Positions 47,640 to 56,329 of a stretch of 64,000 bases of DNA are shown piece by piece (positions within the stretch are counted from its first letter, which is position 1; each line of letters starts with the position of its first letter). A program made the position numbers and the translations under genes. The stretch lies in NCBI GenBank assembly GCA_907163375.1, contig CAJQUW010007069.1, positions 369,152 to 433,151 on the forward strand. Reading direction: 5' to 3'. This DNA comes from Prostheceraeus crozeri (lineage: Eukaryota; Platyhelminthes; Polycladida; Euryleptidae). The notes under the pieces are model-generated. The model did not search any database and had not been told where the DNA came from. It worked only from the letters and a program-made list of their open reading frames with translations.

Positions 47640-47813
47640 AAGTAGTAAGGACAGTCATCATTAGAGAACAGTTTTAAATCAATACCCCCTTCTGACTAAG
47701 TAGAAAGGAAAGACATCATTATGAAACAGTTTTAAATCAATACCCCCTTCTGACTAAGTAGTAAGGGAAGTCATCATTAGAGAACAGTTTTAAATCAATA
47801 CCCCCTTCTGACT
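47640..47813 (+). repeat. Three 58/59-bp tandem repeats upstream of the protease gene
   Basis: Units start near 47640, 47698 and 47757 and share GTCATCATTAGAGAACAG and TTTTAAATCAATACCCCC. They may hold the promoter region of the protease gene. Confidence 0.85.
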
Positions 47814-47848
47814 TCTAGGGGTCTCTTAAGAAATTTTTTTATTATAAA

Positions 47849-48307
47849 ATGAGCAACATAACTGAGGTTTTGAAATTATATGGAACACAAACAACAACGA
47901 ATTTCGATTTAAAGAAAATCGCAAATCAATTGGGAATAAAGAATTTTCATGTTCTAATGAGAGACGAATTGCAATTCCTAAAAAATAAGCCAACAATAAC
48001 TATAAATTTCATAACAAATCTTCATACGTCAGACCAAAAAGGAATACATTGGTCTGCAGGTATCTTTAATAAAAATCGAGATAATTACTATTTCGACCGC
48101 CCAGAGGCTGAGAACTATTGGTTCGACTTTTATAGTTTACCTCCAACAAACGAAGTCAAAAAATTACTTGGCAATGGAATTTACAATACATTTCAAATTC
48201 AAAAACCGGGTACAACTTACTGTGGTCAATTATGTCTTTATGTTTTATTTAAATTACAAAAAGGAGAACCATTTCTTGATATTATGTTAGAATTGAACGA
48301 ACCGTAG
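47849..48307 (+). CDS. Adenain-like cysteine protease (PRO)
   Basis: A 152-residue maturation protease of the adenovirus endopeptidase/Ulp1 superfamily, standard in Polintons and presumed to process capsid proteins. Catalytic residues are visible: His67 in GIHWSAGIF, Asp83 in YYFDRPEA, Gln118 (oxyanion hole) and Cys125 in TTYCGQLCLYVL. It is shorter than adenovirus protease, which is normal for the group. The stop codon TAG (48305-48307) lies in the loop of a GC-rich hairpin (48299-48311), suggesting that insertion of that element truncated or reset the C-terminus. It is transcribed divergently from the TIR and toward the integrase. Confidence 0.92.
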   Translation: MSNITEVLKLYGTQTTTNFDLKKIANQLGIKNFHVLMRDELQFLKNKPTITINFITNLHTSDQKGIHWSAGIFNKNRDNYYFDRPEAENYWFDFYSLPPTNEVKKLLGNGIYNTFQIQKPGTTYCGQLCLYVLFKLQKGEPFLDIMLELNEP

Positions 48308-48354
48308 GTTCTTTGGCTACGCCTAACAAGGGAATTTCATTCCCGAAACGTTAG
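48299..48354. repeat. GC-rich multiple-hairpin element at the protease stop
   Basis: GAACC-GTA-GGTTC, linker TTT, GGC-TAC-GCC: two stems with 3-base loops. These are followed by a larger nested hairpin, CTAAC around GGGAA-TTTCA-TTCCC and GTTAG. The first stem contains the protease stop codon. Confidence 0.85.
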
Positions 48355-48378
48355 TTCCAATAATAATGATAATGATAA

Positions 48379-49683
48379 TTAAAAATCAGTTCGTTGTAAT
48401 TCATTTTGATAAAATCGGCCTCTGATATTTTCATCATCTAAATCTTTGATTTCGTAAGTAATCGGATAAGTTTGGTTTATTTTACATACTTCAAATATCT
48501 CTTTCGTCCAGTATCCGACGAAGCCTTTTTCAAATTTATTCTTATATTTAAATATTCTAACTCTATCTCCAATTTTAAATTTCGGCTTAAGTTTCTGCAA
48601 ATTCGGATTACTTTCATTTGAATAATTATTCTCGAATATTTTTTTTCTTATCAAATCAGGGTCGTCAGAAGCATTCTTTGGAGTTTCTTCAATACCAGAA
48701 TGAACTTTATTATTGTACTCTTCTACAACTCCTGGTAATATCTTCAACCATTTCTGATTTCTTTGCTCAGTAAATTTCTTGAATAATTTATTTTTTAACG
48801 TCCGATTGAATCTTTCTATCACTACGGCCTTCCCTGCATTTTCAGTTGAATAAACAGTTTCAAATAGTGGCTGAACATTTCGGTTATAAAATTCCGATCC
48901 TTTATCAACAAACAATTTCCTTGGCTTTCTATTACTTTCTTTAAAGATTTCTTCAAACGCATATTTAACTGATAGACCACTTTTGTTTTTTAAAGGCTTT
49001 ACCCAAGCGCATCGTGTATATAAATCTATAACGGTCAATGCGTACTTAAACCCTCCTTCATTCGGCATATGAATAAGATCAGCACTCCTAATATCATCTT
49101 TATTAAATACTTTTACTTTCAATAAATATTTAGGCCTTCTAAATTCCTTGTGAATTTCAGACGCGTAGGTTCGAGCGTTGCTCTCAGACAGCCTTGCTGT
49201 CGTTTCATTTGCTGACGGATCAATACCCTGACCGAATAATATTTTAGCTTGTAAAGCTTTCTTAACAAACATTCTTTCAATTCTTTCTCTAAAGGAAGGA
49301 TTTTGAATACAATCTAATTCTTGAATCATTTTCTTATCAGCTGCATGACGAGAACTTAGATCATGATTTCGATAAGCTAAATCATGCCTGTAAGCTGCGG
49401 CACCTACTCTATTTCTTGGTTTTTCACCTGGTTTTGGATTATTATTCTCATCTAGTCTTATATCTAATCGAGTTCCTGGACCGGTATATGAATGACCAGG
49501 AAGATGTTTTTCTTTCGAATATTTACTCCAAATAAAACCAGGAAAGTTTTCTAATGTTTTTTGTATGTCGTTACCTTCATAAATTTTACAATTTGAGTTT
49601 TTATTTTTGTTTAATAGATAATTTAATAAATCTAAATTAGCAATTTTTAATTTAATTAAATTTTCGGAATTTGTAGAATTCAT
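48379..49683 (-). CDS. Integrase fused to a parvovirus VP1-type phospholipase A2 domain
   Basis: One open frame of 434 codons. Residues ~45-150 match the PLA2 domain of parvovirus VP1 proteins: the calcium loop YTGPGT (66-71), the catalytic pair His100-Asp101 in YRHDLAY, and a second Asp at 116. Residues ~178-340 are a retroviral-type integrase core with the DDE triad Asp202 (ADLIHM), Asp260 (VDKGSEFYN) and Glu290 (VIERFNRTLK). The Asp-Glu spacing is about six residues shorter than usual for Polintons. The C-terminus (~365-434) is an SH3/chromo-like DNA-binding tail. The PLA2 domain stands where the usual HHCC zinc domain of integrases would be. A GC-rich double hairpin (49173-49201) encodes part of the linker. 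Confidence 0.9.
   Translation of the reverse strand: MNSTNSENLIKLKIANLDLLNYLLNKNKNSNCKIYEGNDIQKTLENFPGFIWSKYSKEKHLPGHSYTGPGTRLDIRLDENNNPKPGEKPRNRVGAAAYRHDLAYRNHDLSSRHAADKKMIQELDCIQNPSFRERIERMFVKKALQAKILFGQGIDPSANETTARLSESNARTYASEIHKEFRRPKYLLKVKVFNKDDIRSADLIHMPNEGGFKYALTVIDLYTRCAWVKPLKNKSGLSVKYAFEEIFKESNRKPRKLFVDKGSEFYNRNVQPLFETVYSTENAGKAVVIERFNRTLKNKLFKKFTEQRNQKWLKILPGVVEEYNNKVHSGIEETPKNASDDPDLIRKKIFENNYSNESNPNLQKLKPKFKIGDRVRIFKYKNKFEKGFVGYWTKEIFEVCKINQTYPITYEIKDLDDENIRGRFYQNELQRTDF
49173..49201. repeat. GC-rich double hairpin in the PLA2-integrase linker
   Basis: On the minus strand GACAGC-AAG-GCTGTC, linker TGA, GAGC-AAC-GCTC. Both stems have 3-base loops. It is read in frame between the two domains. 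Confidence 0.8.
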
Positions 49684-49705
49684 TTTAAAAGATAAAATAA
49701 AAGTT

Positions 49706-50068
49706 TTACCGAATCATACTAGGACTTTGATATATTCCAGAACCATCTTTAGTTTCTTTAATTTCAATTAAATCATCAACATTGTGGAGAATATTTTTAA
49801 GAACTCGTTTTCCTTCATCAACTAATTTTAATTTACTAATAAAATTATCTACTATTCCTTCACCCCTCGCAACTTTTTCTAACTCTCTATTATGACGTTT
49901 TTGTTCTTCTAATGCTGCCTTCTCTGATTTATTTTTATTTACTGCTTGGACAATACCAGCTGTCCCACCTGCAACACTTCCTGCTGCTGCTATGCCACCT
50001 ATTATTAGAGGAATTAATGGGAGAATCCCGCCATTCTTTTCTTCTTGTAATTGAATATTCTCTATCAT
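49706..50068 (-). CDS. Small virion-type protein with hydrophobic Gly/Ala segment
   Basis: 120 residues. Residues 13-45 are a glycine/alanine-rich hydrophobic stretch (LPLIPLIIGGIAAAGSVAGG...) that could insert in or disrupt a membrane. The remainder is charged and helical. Proteins of this kind sit between integrase and major capsid genes in many Polintons and are thought to be minor virion components; the role is not established. It is co-directional with the capsid genes. Confidence 0.6.
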   Translation of the reverse strand: MIENIQLQEEKNGGILPLIPLIIGGIAAAGSVAGGTAGIVQAVNKNKSEKAALEEQKRHNRELEKVARGEGIVDNFISKLKLVDEGKRVLKNILHNVDDLIEIKETKDGSGIYQSPSMIR

Positions 50069-50076
50069 TGGTTTAC

Positions 50077-50187
50077 TTATGTAATACTTTTTTTGTTAAT
50101 CGTAATAGTTTTAGGGGTATTTTTGTCAACAATATTACGTAATTTTAATTCAACAGTTTTATTATTATAACTTTTCGCTTGCGACAT
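50077..50187 (-). CDS. 36-residue basic small protein (uncertain)
   Basis: The frame starts at the ATG in TTAAAAATGTCGCAAG, the same A/T-rich initiation context as its neighbours, and ends eight bases before the next gene. It is Lys-rich (ten Lys or Arg in 36 residues). No family recognised. Confidence 0.35.
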   Translation of the reverse strand: MSQAKSYNNKTVELKLRNIVDKNTPKTITINKKSIT

Positions 50188-50199
50188 TTTTAATAAAAA

Positions 50200-50395
50200 A
50201 ATTTTAAGTTAGGAATTTAAATCTATTCTAGTTACGAAAAATTTTAATCTATTCTAGTTATGAAAAATTCTTAAGTTACCAAAAATTTTAAGTTAACAAT
50301 TTTTAATCTCTTCTAGTTATGAAAAAATTTTAAGTTAACAAAAATTTTTAATCTATTCTATTTGTCAAAATTTTAAGTTATCAAAAATTTTAATT
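50200..50395 (-). repeat. Short A/T-rich tandem repeats downstream of the capsid gene
   Basis: About five imperfect copies of AAAATTTTAAGTTA with ATCTATTCTAGTTATG between them. They fill the gap between the major capsid gene and the next gene and may carry promoter or 3'-end signals. Confidence 0.7.
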
Positions 50396-51727
50396 AACTT
50401 ATCCTTGCCATCTTTCCTTTAAGAATTTCAATGGAATATTTTACATCTTCTAGCAATAAACCATAAGCCATCAATGAAGGTGTGGAATCTTTCTTTTCAA
50501 TATTAATTGTTACATCACAACCATTTTTAATAATATCTTCTGATTGTGCACTTAAATCGAAACAGAAAATTGGATATAAATGTCTCCAATCTCCAGGAGT
50601 TAATTGTGGTTCAACTCCAAATTCCATACAAAGATTTCTATAAGCATCATATCCTTCCATAAATTGATTATTGGTATCATCGAATCTTAATGGATCAATT
50701 GGATATCGGGTTTGATTTAAAGCAACTTGTAAACTTCGAATTGTATTAATATGAAAAAGATTGTTGTTCTTATCAAAACTTGGAGAATTATTTCTCTGAA
50801 AAGTTAGCAATAAATACCTTGGAGTATGCGAAGTTCTAGTAAAATACCAGTTAAATCTTTGTTCAGAAAAGGTTACAGAACTAGCAGTTCGCTTTAGAAA
50901 ATTTACTGGAATTGGTTTGTTAGTATTCAATCTTTTTGCAATAGCGGTTTCAACCTCTAAACTAGGAGCAATATGTTTTATCCACCATTCAAGTCTATCA
51001 ATTTTTAAATATGCTCTTTTCCAGTCTTACCAAAAAAGATTAATTCATTATTTGCTGTCCGATGAATTATTAATTTAAATTTTAATTGATATGATATTTT
51101 ATCATAATCTAAATATCCGAATAATGGAGACAATGACCAATTAACTGTCTGTTTACTTTTCTTGTTAAATTCACGTCTTTTTTTATATGCACTATTGTTT
51201 GTTTTATTTAAATGATTTGCAATATTTTCTACATCTTTCGCAATTCCTGCTGCATCTGTTCCAGCGTGAGTTAAATCATCTATAATTATACCATCATTAG
51301 TATCAGGAAACCAACCTTCGATTTCATACTTTTTATTATTTTTACCAATTGTTACAAATCTAAGCATTGTATCAATTACACCTGGAGAATCACTTATTGT
51401 TTCTATATTTTGAGTTGCAACATCGAAACGCATTTGTGTAAATAATCTTGGAAAAAAATTATTCTCTAATGCAATATTATCGGTATCTGGTAATGGTGTT
51501 GTAAAATTAGCATCACTATATAAAGAATATTCACAGTGCAAAAAGGAATCGGGTAGATATATATAACTCTGCTGATTATCAACTTCAAAAATTAAATCAC
51601 CTCCAGTATTTACTCTACTGGAGGATCCGGGATTCATAGCAATTCTTATATAGTCATTCTTTTTTTGATTATAACTGACGAACGGAGGATCGTCTAAACT
51701 AAATATATTTTCGATAAGCGAAGACAT
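50394..51727 (-). pseudogene. Major capsid protein (double jelly roll), one frameshift
   Basis: This is the hexon-like major capsid protein of Polintons, about 445 codons. The N-terminal half (51005-51727) holds the first jelly roll with an LENNFFPRLFTQMRF segment and ETISDSPGVIDTMLRF. The C-terminal half (50394 to about 51015) has FNWYFTRTS, the PRYLLLTFQ strand and YPIFCFDLSAQ. The halves are in different frames: the upstream frame stops at 51005-51007 and the downstream one has no ATG (the listed N-terminus is a TTG). The change falls near 51013-51025, at a run of four A. Total length is 2 modulo 3, fitting loss of one base. Start at 51727 (MSSLIENIF) fits better than the upstream ATG at 51763. 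Confidence 0.88.
51599..51623. repeat. Hairpin inside the major capsid gene
   Basis: CCTCCAGTA and TACTGGAGG form a 9-bp stem with a 7-base loop, followed by GGATCC. It is read in frame in a Gly/Ser-rich stretch of the capsid protein. It may belong to the GC-rich hairpin group, but the geometry differs. Confidence 0.45.
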
Positions 51728-51817
51728 TTTTAAAAAATAATTTGACTTTTTTGTTTTTCTCATACACAGAAAAATTTTACTAAAAAAATTACTAAAAAAT
51801 TTTACTAAAATATAATT

Positions 51818-52300
51818 TTAGAATTTTGCTAGACCATTACCTCTTATTTCTTCAATTGAACGTTTTATGGCTACGCCTGATTTCTTCTTATGTTTACTAT
51901 CAGACGGAGCTCCGCTCCTCAAAGTTTCCCCCACAGCTATGTTAGCAATTTTGTTTTTTGTTTCCTCTGAAAGTTTTTTTAAACTTTTTAGTTCTTCAGA
52001 ATCATTCCTAAGTTTACGGATAGTTTCTAATTGTTTTAATTCGTTTTGAGACTTAACAGCATTTGATATTGCACTAGCTGTACTACCTATAGCAGCTGCT
52101 CCTTTGGCAGCAGATGTAATCAAATCTTTATTAATTTTATTTAAGTTAACGATACTTCCAATACCAGAAAAGATACCAGCCCCTTCTTTTTGAATTGTTT
52201 CTACACTGTCATAATGGTAAACAGATTTCATAGATGGTTCATGAGCAATTTTTTGATTTGAAGCAAAATGTTTAAGATTGTGTTTATAAATTAAAGGCAT
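51818..52300 (-). CDS. Putative minor capsid protein (adenovirus pVI/pX-like)
   Basis: 160 residues. The segment EGAGIFSGIGSIVNLNKINK is followed by an Ala/Gly-rich amphipathic stretch (SAAKGAAAIGSTASAIS), then a Lys/Glu-rich helix and a basic tail. Composition, size and position beside the major capsid gene suggest a minor virion protein that binds DNA or membranes. The pVI/pX comparison is by character only. Two small GC-rich hairpins lie in its C-terminal coding region and are read in frame. Confidence 0.5.
   Translation of the reverse strand: MPLIYKHNLKHFASNQKIAHEPSMKSVYHYDSVETIQKEGAGIFSGIGSIVNLNKINKDLITSAAKGAAAIGSTASAISNAVKSQNELKQLETIRKLRNDSEELKSLKKLSEETKNKIANIAVGETLRSGAPSDSKHKKKSGVAIKRSIEEIRGNGLAKF
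51869..51918. repeat. Two GC-rich hairpins within the putative minor capsid gene
   Basis: GGC-TAC-GCC (51869-51877) and GGAGC-TCC-GCTCC (51906-51918), both with 3-base loops. They are read in frame on the minus strand as part of GVAIKRS and RSGAPS. Confidence 0.65.
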
Positions 52301-52372
52301 TTTTTAGGATTAAATTTGACTTTTGGGAAAAAATATTTACGTTAATATTTGCGCTAAGATTTACGTTTATGA

Positions 52373-53182
52373 TCAAGATTTAGGTATGTGAATGGACAAC
52401 AACTTCGAGATAACTTTATTAATTGCCTGTTGCACTTTATCTATTGCGTCAAGCAGCGTGTGATGTACTTTAATTTCTTTTCTATTAACTTGCATTTTCT
52501 GCTGATTAATCTTCAATGCCGTTTTAAGAGCATTTAACTTAATTTTAAGAACATCTAATTGTCTTTTAACGGAATCTAACTGTTCTTTATTTTCTTTAGA
52601 GTTTTCTTGTAAATTTTTCTTTAATTCATTTTCTAAATTGATTTTAAGATTTTTCATTTTATCAACTTTTTCATTAAGTGAGTTTACTTCAGTTATTATT
52701 CTATTCATCTTTTTCATTTGTTGAGTAATTTTGGAACTTAATTCATCAACACTTTTTTGGAATGTAGTTTGTAACTGCCTTAAATTTTTTTTAACTCTTT
52801 CAGGAAGTTTTTCTATTTCATCTTCTAATTGTTCTTTTAACATTTTTATCTGATGTTTATTTTTAATGACTGCAGATTTTAACTTTATGGAAAGTAAAAT
52901 AAAAATTTTTGATTGTTCTGAAATCTTTTTAAAAAGTTTTGCTATATCTGCTTCTAGCTCTCTATCCTTTTTATCAAGTTTTAATAATTTTTCGTTTAAT
53001 GATTTGTCATTAAGTTTAAGCAACTTTAATTCATTCATCAGTGGAACCAAAACATCGTTTATATATTTTTCTTTTAAGTCATTGATTTGTGTATCAACAT
53101 ATTGTTTATTTGTTAACTCTGTATTTTGTTGCGGAAGAATAGAAAGACGCAATGGACTAGATAAAACGTCTCCAGTTTTCAT
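52373..53182 (-). CDS. Coiled-coil protein with fibre-like N-terminus
   Basis: 269 residues. The first ~37 residues (PLRLSILPQQNTEL then NKQYVDTQI) follow a pattern seen at the N-terminal side of trimeric tail- or capsid-fibre proteins of viruses. The rest (about 38-260) is an almost uninterrupted Lys/Leu/Glu coiled coil. It lies at the end of the capsid gene block. I infer a structural, possibly host-binding, virion protein; this is not established. Confidence 0.5.
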   Translation of the reverse strand: MKTGDVLSSPLRLSILPQQNTELTNKQYVDTQINDLKEKYINDVLVPLMNELKLLKLNDKSLNEKLLKLDKKDRELEADIAKLFKKISEQSKIFILLSIKLKSAVIKNKHQIKMLKEQLEDEIEKLPERVKKNLRQLQTTFQKSVDELSSKITQQMKKMNRIITEVNSLNEKVDKMKNLKINLENELKKNLQENSKENKEQLDSVKRQLDVLKIKLNALKTALKINQQKMQVNRKEIKVHHTLLDAIDKVQQAINKVISKLLSIHIPKS

Positions 53183-53311
53183 GATATAATTTTCTATTTC
53201 TATTTCTGATTCACGATTATTCGGGATATATGCACCTCAACCAACATTTGGTGACATCATTTTTTAACAATAAAAAAATAAAATGTTTTCTAATAAAAAT
53301 AAAAAAATAAA

Positions 53312-53445
53312 ATGTTTTCTAATAAAAAAAAAATGGAATATCCAAATTCAAAAAAATTATATTCGCCCGTTTCATCCTGTTCTTCTTATTCGACGAGATC
53401 ATTGGGATTTGATAATAAATGTTTTGATAATAATAATAATAAAAA

Positions 53446-53479
<34 letters not shown>

Positions 53480-54724
53480 CTTTTATTCGAATTACAAGCA
53501 GAAATATTTAGAGAACAGACTAAAGGTTTACCTTCTATTGAAACTAATTATTGTATTTTTCCAGGTGATCCATTTATAAAATTTATGGAGATTGTAAGTA
53601 AATATAATGATGTTGCGTATGTAGAATTGAATAAAGAAAATATGGTAATCATTGGTCATAATAATGTTTATGGATTCATTAGAGCAGTTTTACCGATTAG
53701 TAATACTGAGTGGATAGAATATAAAATTATCAATTATATCAATCTTAAAGAATTAGTTAAAAAATTAAAATCGTTTTCCAAGGAAAAAATTAGATTATTT
53801 GTTGATGAACAAAACCAATATAATATTCATATTGAAAGTAAAAAACATAATGAAGAATTATTATGTCAAGTTTATTACAGAGATACAATTTATAAACAAG
53901 AAACATTAGAAATGCCCCAAAGATTTGATGATGATACTTACATAGGATTATATTCAAGTTTAAATATTAACTTGTTAAAATCTTATATAAATGGTTTAGC
54001 TCAACAAGAAAAACTTTATATGTGGGCAACACCTTATACTATTAACAATGACCATAATCATAATCATAAAAATTTTAAAGAATCTAATAATAATAATTTT
54101 AAAGAATCTTATAATAATAATGATGATAATATAGATGATGATTCTGAAACATCTGAAAAAGGTGTAAATGGTAATAAAGATTATATGAATATTAGTAATT
54201 ATAAAAATTTAAGTGAAGAAAAATTTATATCACAACATGATATTAATACTACATATAATCAAAATTTATCTAAATTTCATTTTCTTACAATTGAAAATAA
54301 TAATGATGGAATAGTTGAAGATACTGTTAGACAACTATGTGTCGGTTCTACAAAATTTAAATTAGGATTTACATCTAATCAATTAAAAATTTTATCATCT
54401 TTAATAAAAACTAAAAATGAATCAGATTATGGTGGTGTTATTAAATTTTCCAAAAGAGATCAAAAACCTATATTTTTCACTATTACATTATTATCAAATA
54501 ATAAATATAATTTGGAATTAGATATTCCTATCAGGGAATGGCATCCTATCAGGGAATGGCATCCTATCAGGGAATGGCATCCTATACCAAAAAGTGTAAT
54601 TTATGATGTTGAAGAATCAATTTATGATGATGATGAAGAATCAATTGATGATGATGAAGAATCAATAGTTAGTGAAAATAAATTTAAATTATCTTTTGAT
54701 AAAACGTTATCTGATAAAACTTAA
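53312..54724 (+). CDS. Unrecognised protein upstream of PolB, possible sliding-clamp fold
   Basis: 470 residues; the real start may be the ATG at 53333. An ATA microsatellite encodes ten Ile near residues 46-55. Residues ~85-175 (FIKFMEIVSKYNDV... then YKIINYINLKELVKKLKSF...IRLFVDE) and ~345-408 (KFKLGFTSNQLKILSSLI... IKFSKRDQKPIFFTI) have the alternating strand-helix-strand layout of PCNA-like clamp domains. An Asn/Asp-rich spacer (245-300) lies between. Three tandem hexapeptides (PIREWH) follow at 407-424, then an acidic tail. The clamp idea is inference from pattern alone. Confidence 0.5.
53443..53475 (+). repeat. ATA microsatellite encoding poly-Ile
   Basis: A run of about eleven AAT/ATA units inside the coding frame. 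Confidence 0.9.
54527..54586 (+). repeat. Three tandem 18-bp units in the coding frame
   Basis: CCTATCAGGGAATGGCAT is repeated three times from 54527 to 54580, with the start of a fourth. It adds three copies of a six-residue motif to the protein. Confidence 0.9.
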
Positions 54725-54812
54725 TATGATAAAACTTAATATGATAAAACTTAATATGATAAAACTTAATATGATAAAACTTGATATTATAAAACATTAT
54801 ATGATAAAGAAA
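54706..54812 (+). repeat. 15-bp tandem repeats after the gene
   Basis: About five copies of TAATATGATAAAACT, the first ones overlapping the end of the coding frame, decaying toward 54812. Confidence 0.85.
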
Positions 54813-54842
54813 ATAAAATAACTAAAGAACGTGAAATATATA

Positions 54843-55399
54843 ATGATATATATTAACTCTCAAGTCCTTGATATTAGAATGTTTATATCTAAAATTAAAA
54901 CACAATTTTTTTCTTTAAAAAATAAAAAAATCGAAAATGCCAAGTTTTATTGTGTCTTATGTAAAAAAAGTTGCAAACAAAAAGAAGTTATCAATCTCAT
55001 TTAAATAGTAAATTGCATTTAAAAAATGTTGATCGAGTTGATGATGAAGGAAATATATTAAAATTAAATAATTATATAAACTATCTAGAAACATTACCTA
55101 CTGATATAAAAGTTAAAAAATGTTTGATGATTATTCACATTCGGAATATAAAAAAAGTTTTTAATAGTGAAGATGAGACCCTACCAGATGGGAGATATTT
55201 ATTTAGCGACACTGATGAATTTGATGAAATAGATGAATTTGATGAAGCGGTAACAGATATAAAATATTTATTTAATGAATCTGTGCGAACCGAAGGTTCT
55301 AGGGCTTCGCCCGTTGAACATAATGAAACCGATAAAACTTTTTCTGATATTCTATCCATCTTTTTCAAAATATTTAAGAAACCTATAAATGTTATATGA
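54843..55399 (+). pseudogene. C2H2 zinc-finger protein, frameshifted inside the finger
   Basis: The frame from the ATG at 54843 ends shortly after the Cys pair (FYCVLCKKSC). A frame shifted by one continues with the His pair (SYQSHLNSKLHLK) and runs to 55399. The two Cys and two His form a single C2H2 finger split at a run of five A near 54982. Total length is 2 modulo 3. The rest is acidic. A double hairpin at 55287-55312 is read through as SRASP. The stop overlaps the next ATG by four bases (ATGA). Position suggests a DNA-binding partner of replication, or originally an N-terminal part of the polymerase gene. Confidence 0.6.
55287..55312. repeat. GC-rich double hairpin in the zinc-finger gene
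   Basis: GAACC-GAA-GGTTC, linker TA, GGGC-TTC-GCCC. This is the clearest member of the family, with two perfect stems and 3-base loops. Confidence 0.9.
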
Positions 55400-56329
55400 A
55401 TGTAGAAGTACTTTATACAAAAAATGGACCTGACGGAATTCCTGAAGAAATAATACAAGGACATTTTACAAATTCACAAGAAATTCATAATGTAAATGAT
55501 ATACAACCCATATTTGAATCGATGATACTTAAATTAGAAAATTGTATAATTGAAGCCCAGTTACGTGAATCTGGTTGGAGATTTGTTAAAATACTATCTA
55601 AGAAAATAGTAATTGATAAATATAAAAATAATACTGGTGGTAGTTATGTTCTTTTACCTTTCAGTTCACCACAAATAATTAACATAAAAAATGAAGATGA
55701 TTATTGTTTTCTGTGGAGTATTATAGCACATTTACATCCTGCAGAATATCACAAAGAAAGACTAAGTCATTATAATAAAGAAGAATACATAAAGGAATTT
55801 GATCTTTCGGATGGTTTACATGAATTTCCATATAATTATAATAGGTTAAAAAAGTTTCATAAAAAGAATGAAAATTTAATAGAAGTAAATTTTTTTTAAT
55901 TAAATGTGAATTATATTTCTATTGGTAAAATTACTCCACTTTACTCAGATTCAAAAAAATTTTATTTGAATAATAAAAATTTATGTCAATCAGAAATAGT
56001 ATATAATGATAGGGGAAATTACATGCATCATAATATTTTTTACCAAGGAAATATAATATGTACTGAAAAATTTGAAATTGTTAAAACATTATCACCAATA
56101 ATGATTAATCATAATAATTATATAGGACGTAATGATGATTATAATTACAAATATTCATCTTTATCTTTAGAATATCAACAAAAATTAGAAAATTTAAATA
56201 AAAGTTAACAAAAATGTAAAACAGATTATCAACAACAAACAAAAATATTAGTACAAGAATATGGTCATAAATATCAAAATAAGATAGAAACGATTCAAAA
56301 ATTAAATGAAGACAATAAAGAATTAAATA
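55396..56329 (+). pseudogene. N-terminal region of the PolB gene, interrupted
   Basis: The frame 55396-55899 contains the segment that precedes the polymerase domain in Polinton PolB proteins: ESGWRFVKI, KYKNNTGGSYVLLP, NIKNEDDYCFLWSIIAHLHP and a following R...HY. It stops at TAA 55897, resumes in the same frame to TAA 56206, continues as a coiled coil and then needs a frame change near 56350 (run of seven A) to enter the polymerase frame. So there are two in-frame stops and one shift. The first stop lies in a run of eight T. Whether an N-terminally shortened polymerase is still made from 56330 is unknown. Confidence 0.7.

Noticed and set aside
51005..51035. Programmed ribosomal frameshift in the major capsid gene
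   Set aside because: No canonical slippery heptamer in register and no clear downstream pseudoknot; the same kind of one-base shift recurs in unrelated genes in this window, favouring a deletion or assembly error.
55897..56208. Reassigned TAA codons in the PolB gene
   Set aside because: Only two in-frame TAA codons in a degenerate stretch, while TAA serves as the stop in other genes of the element; recoding is not supported.
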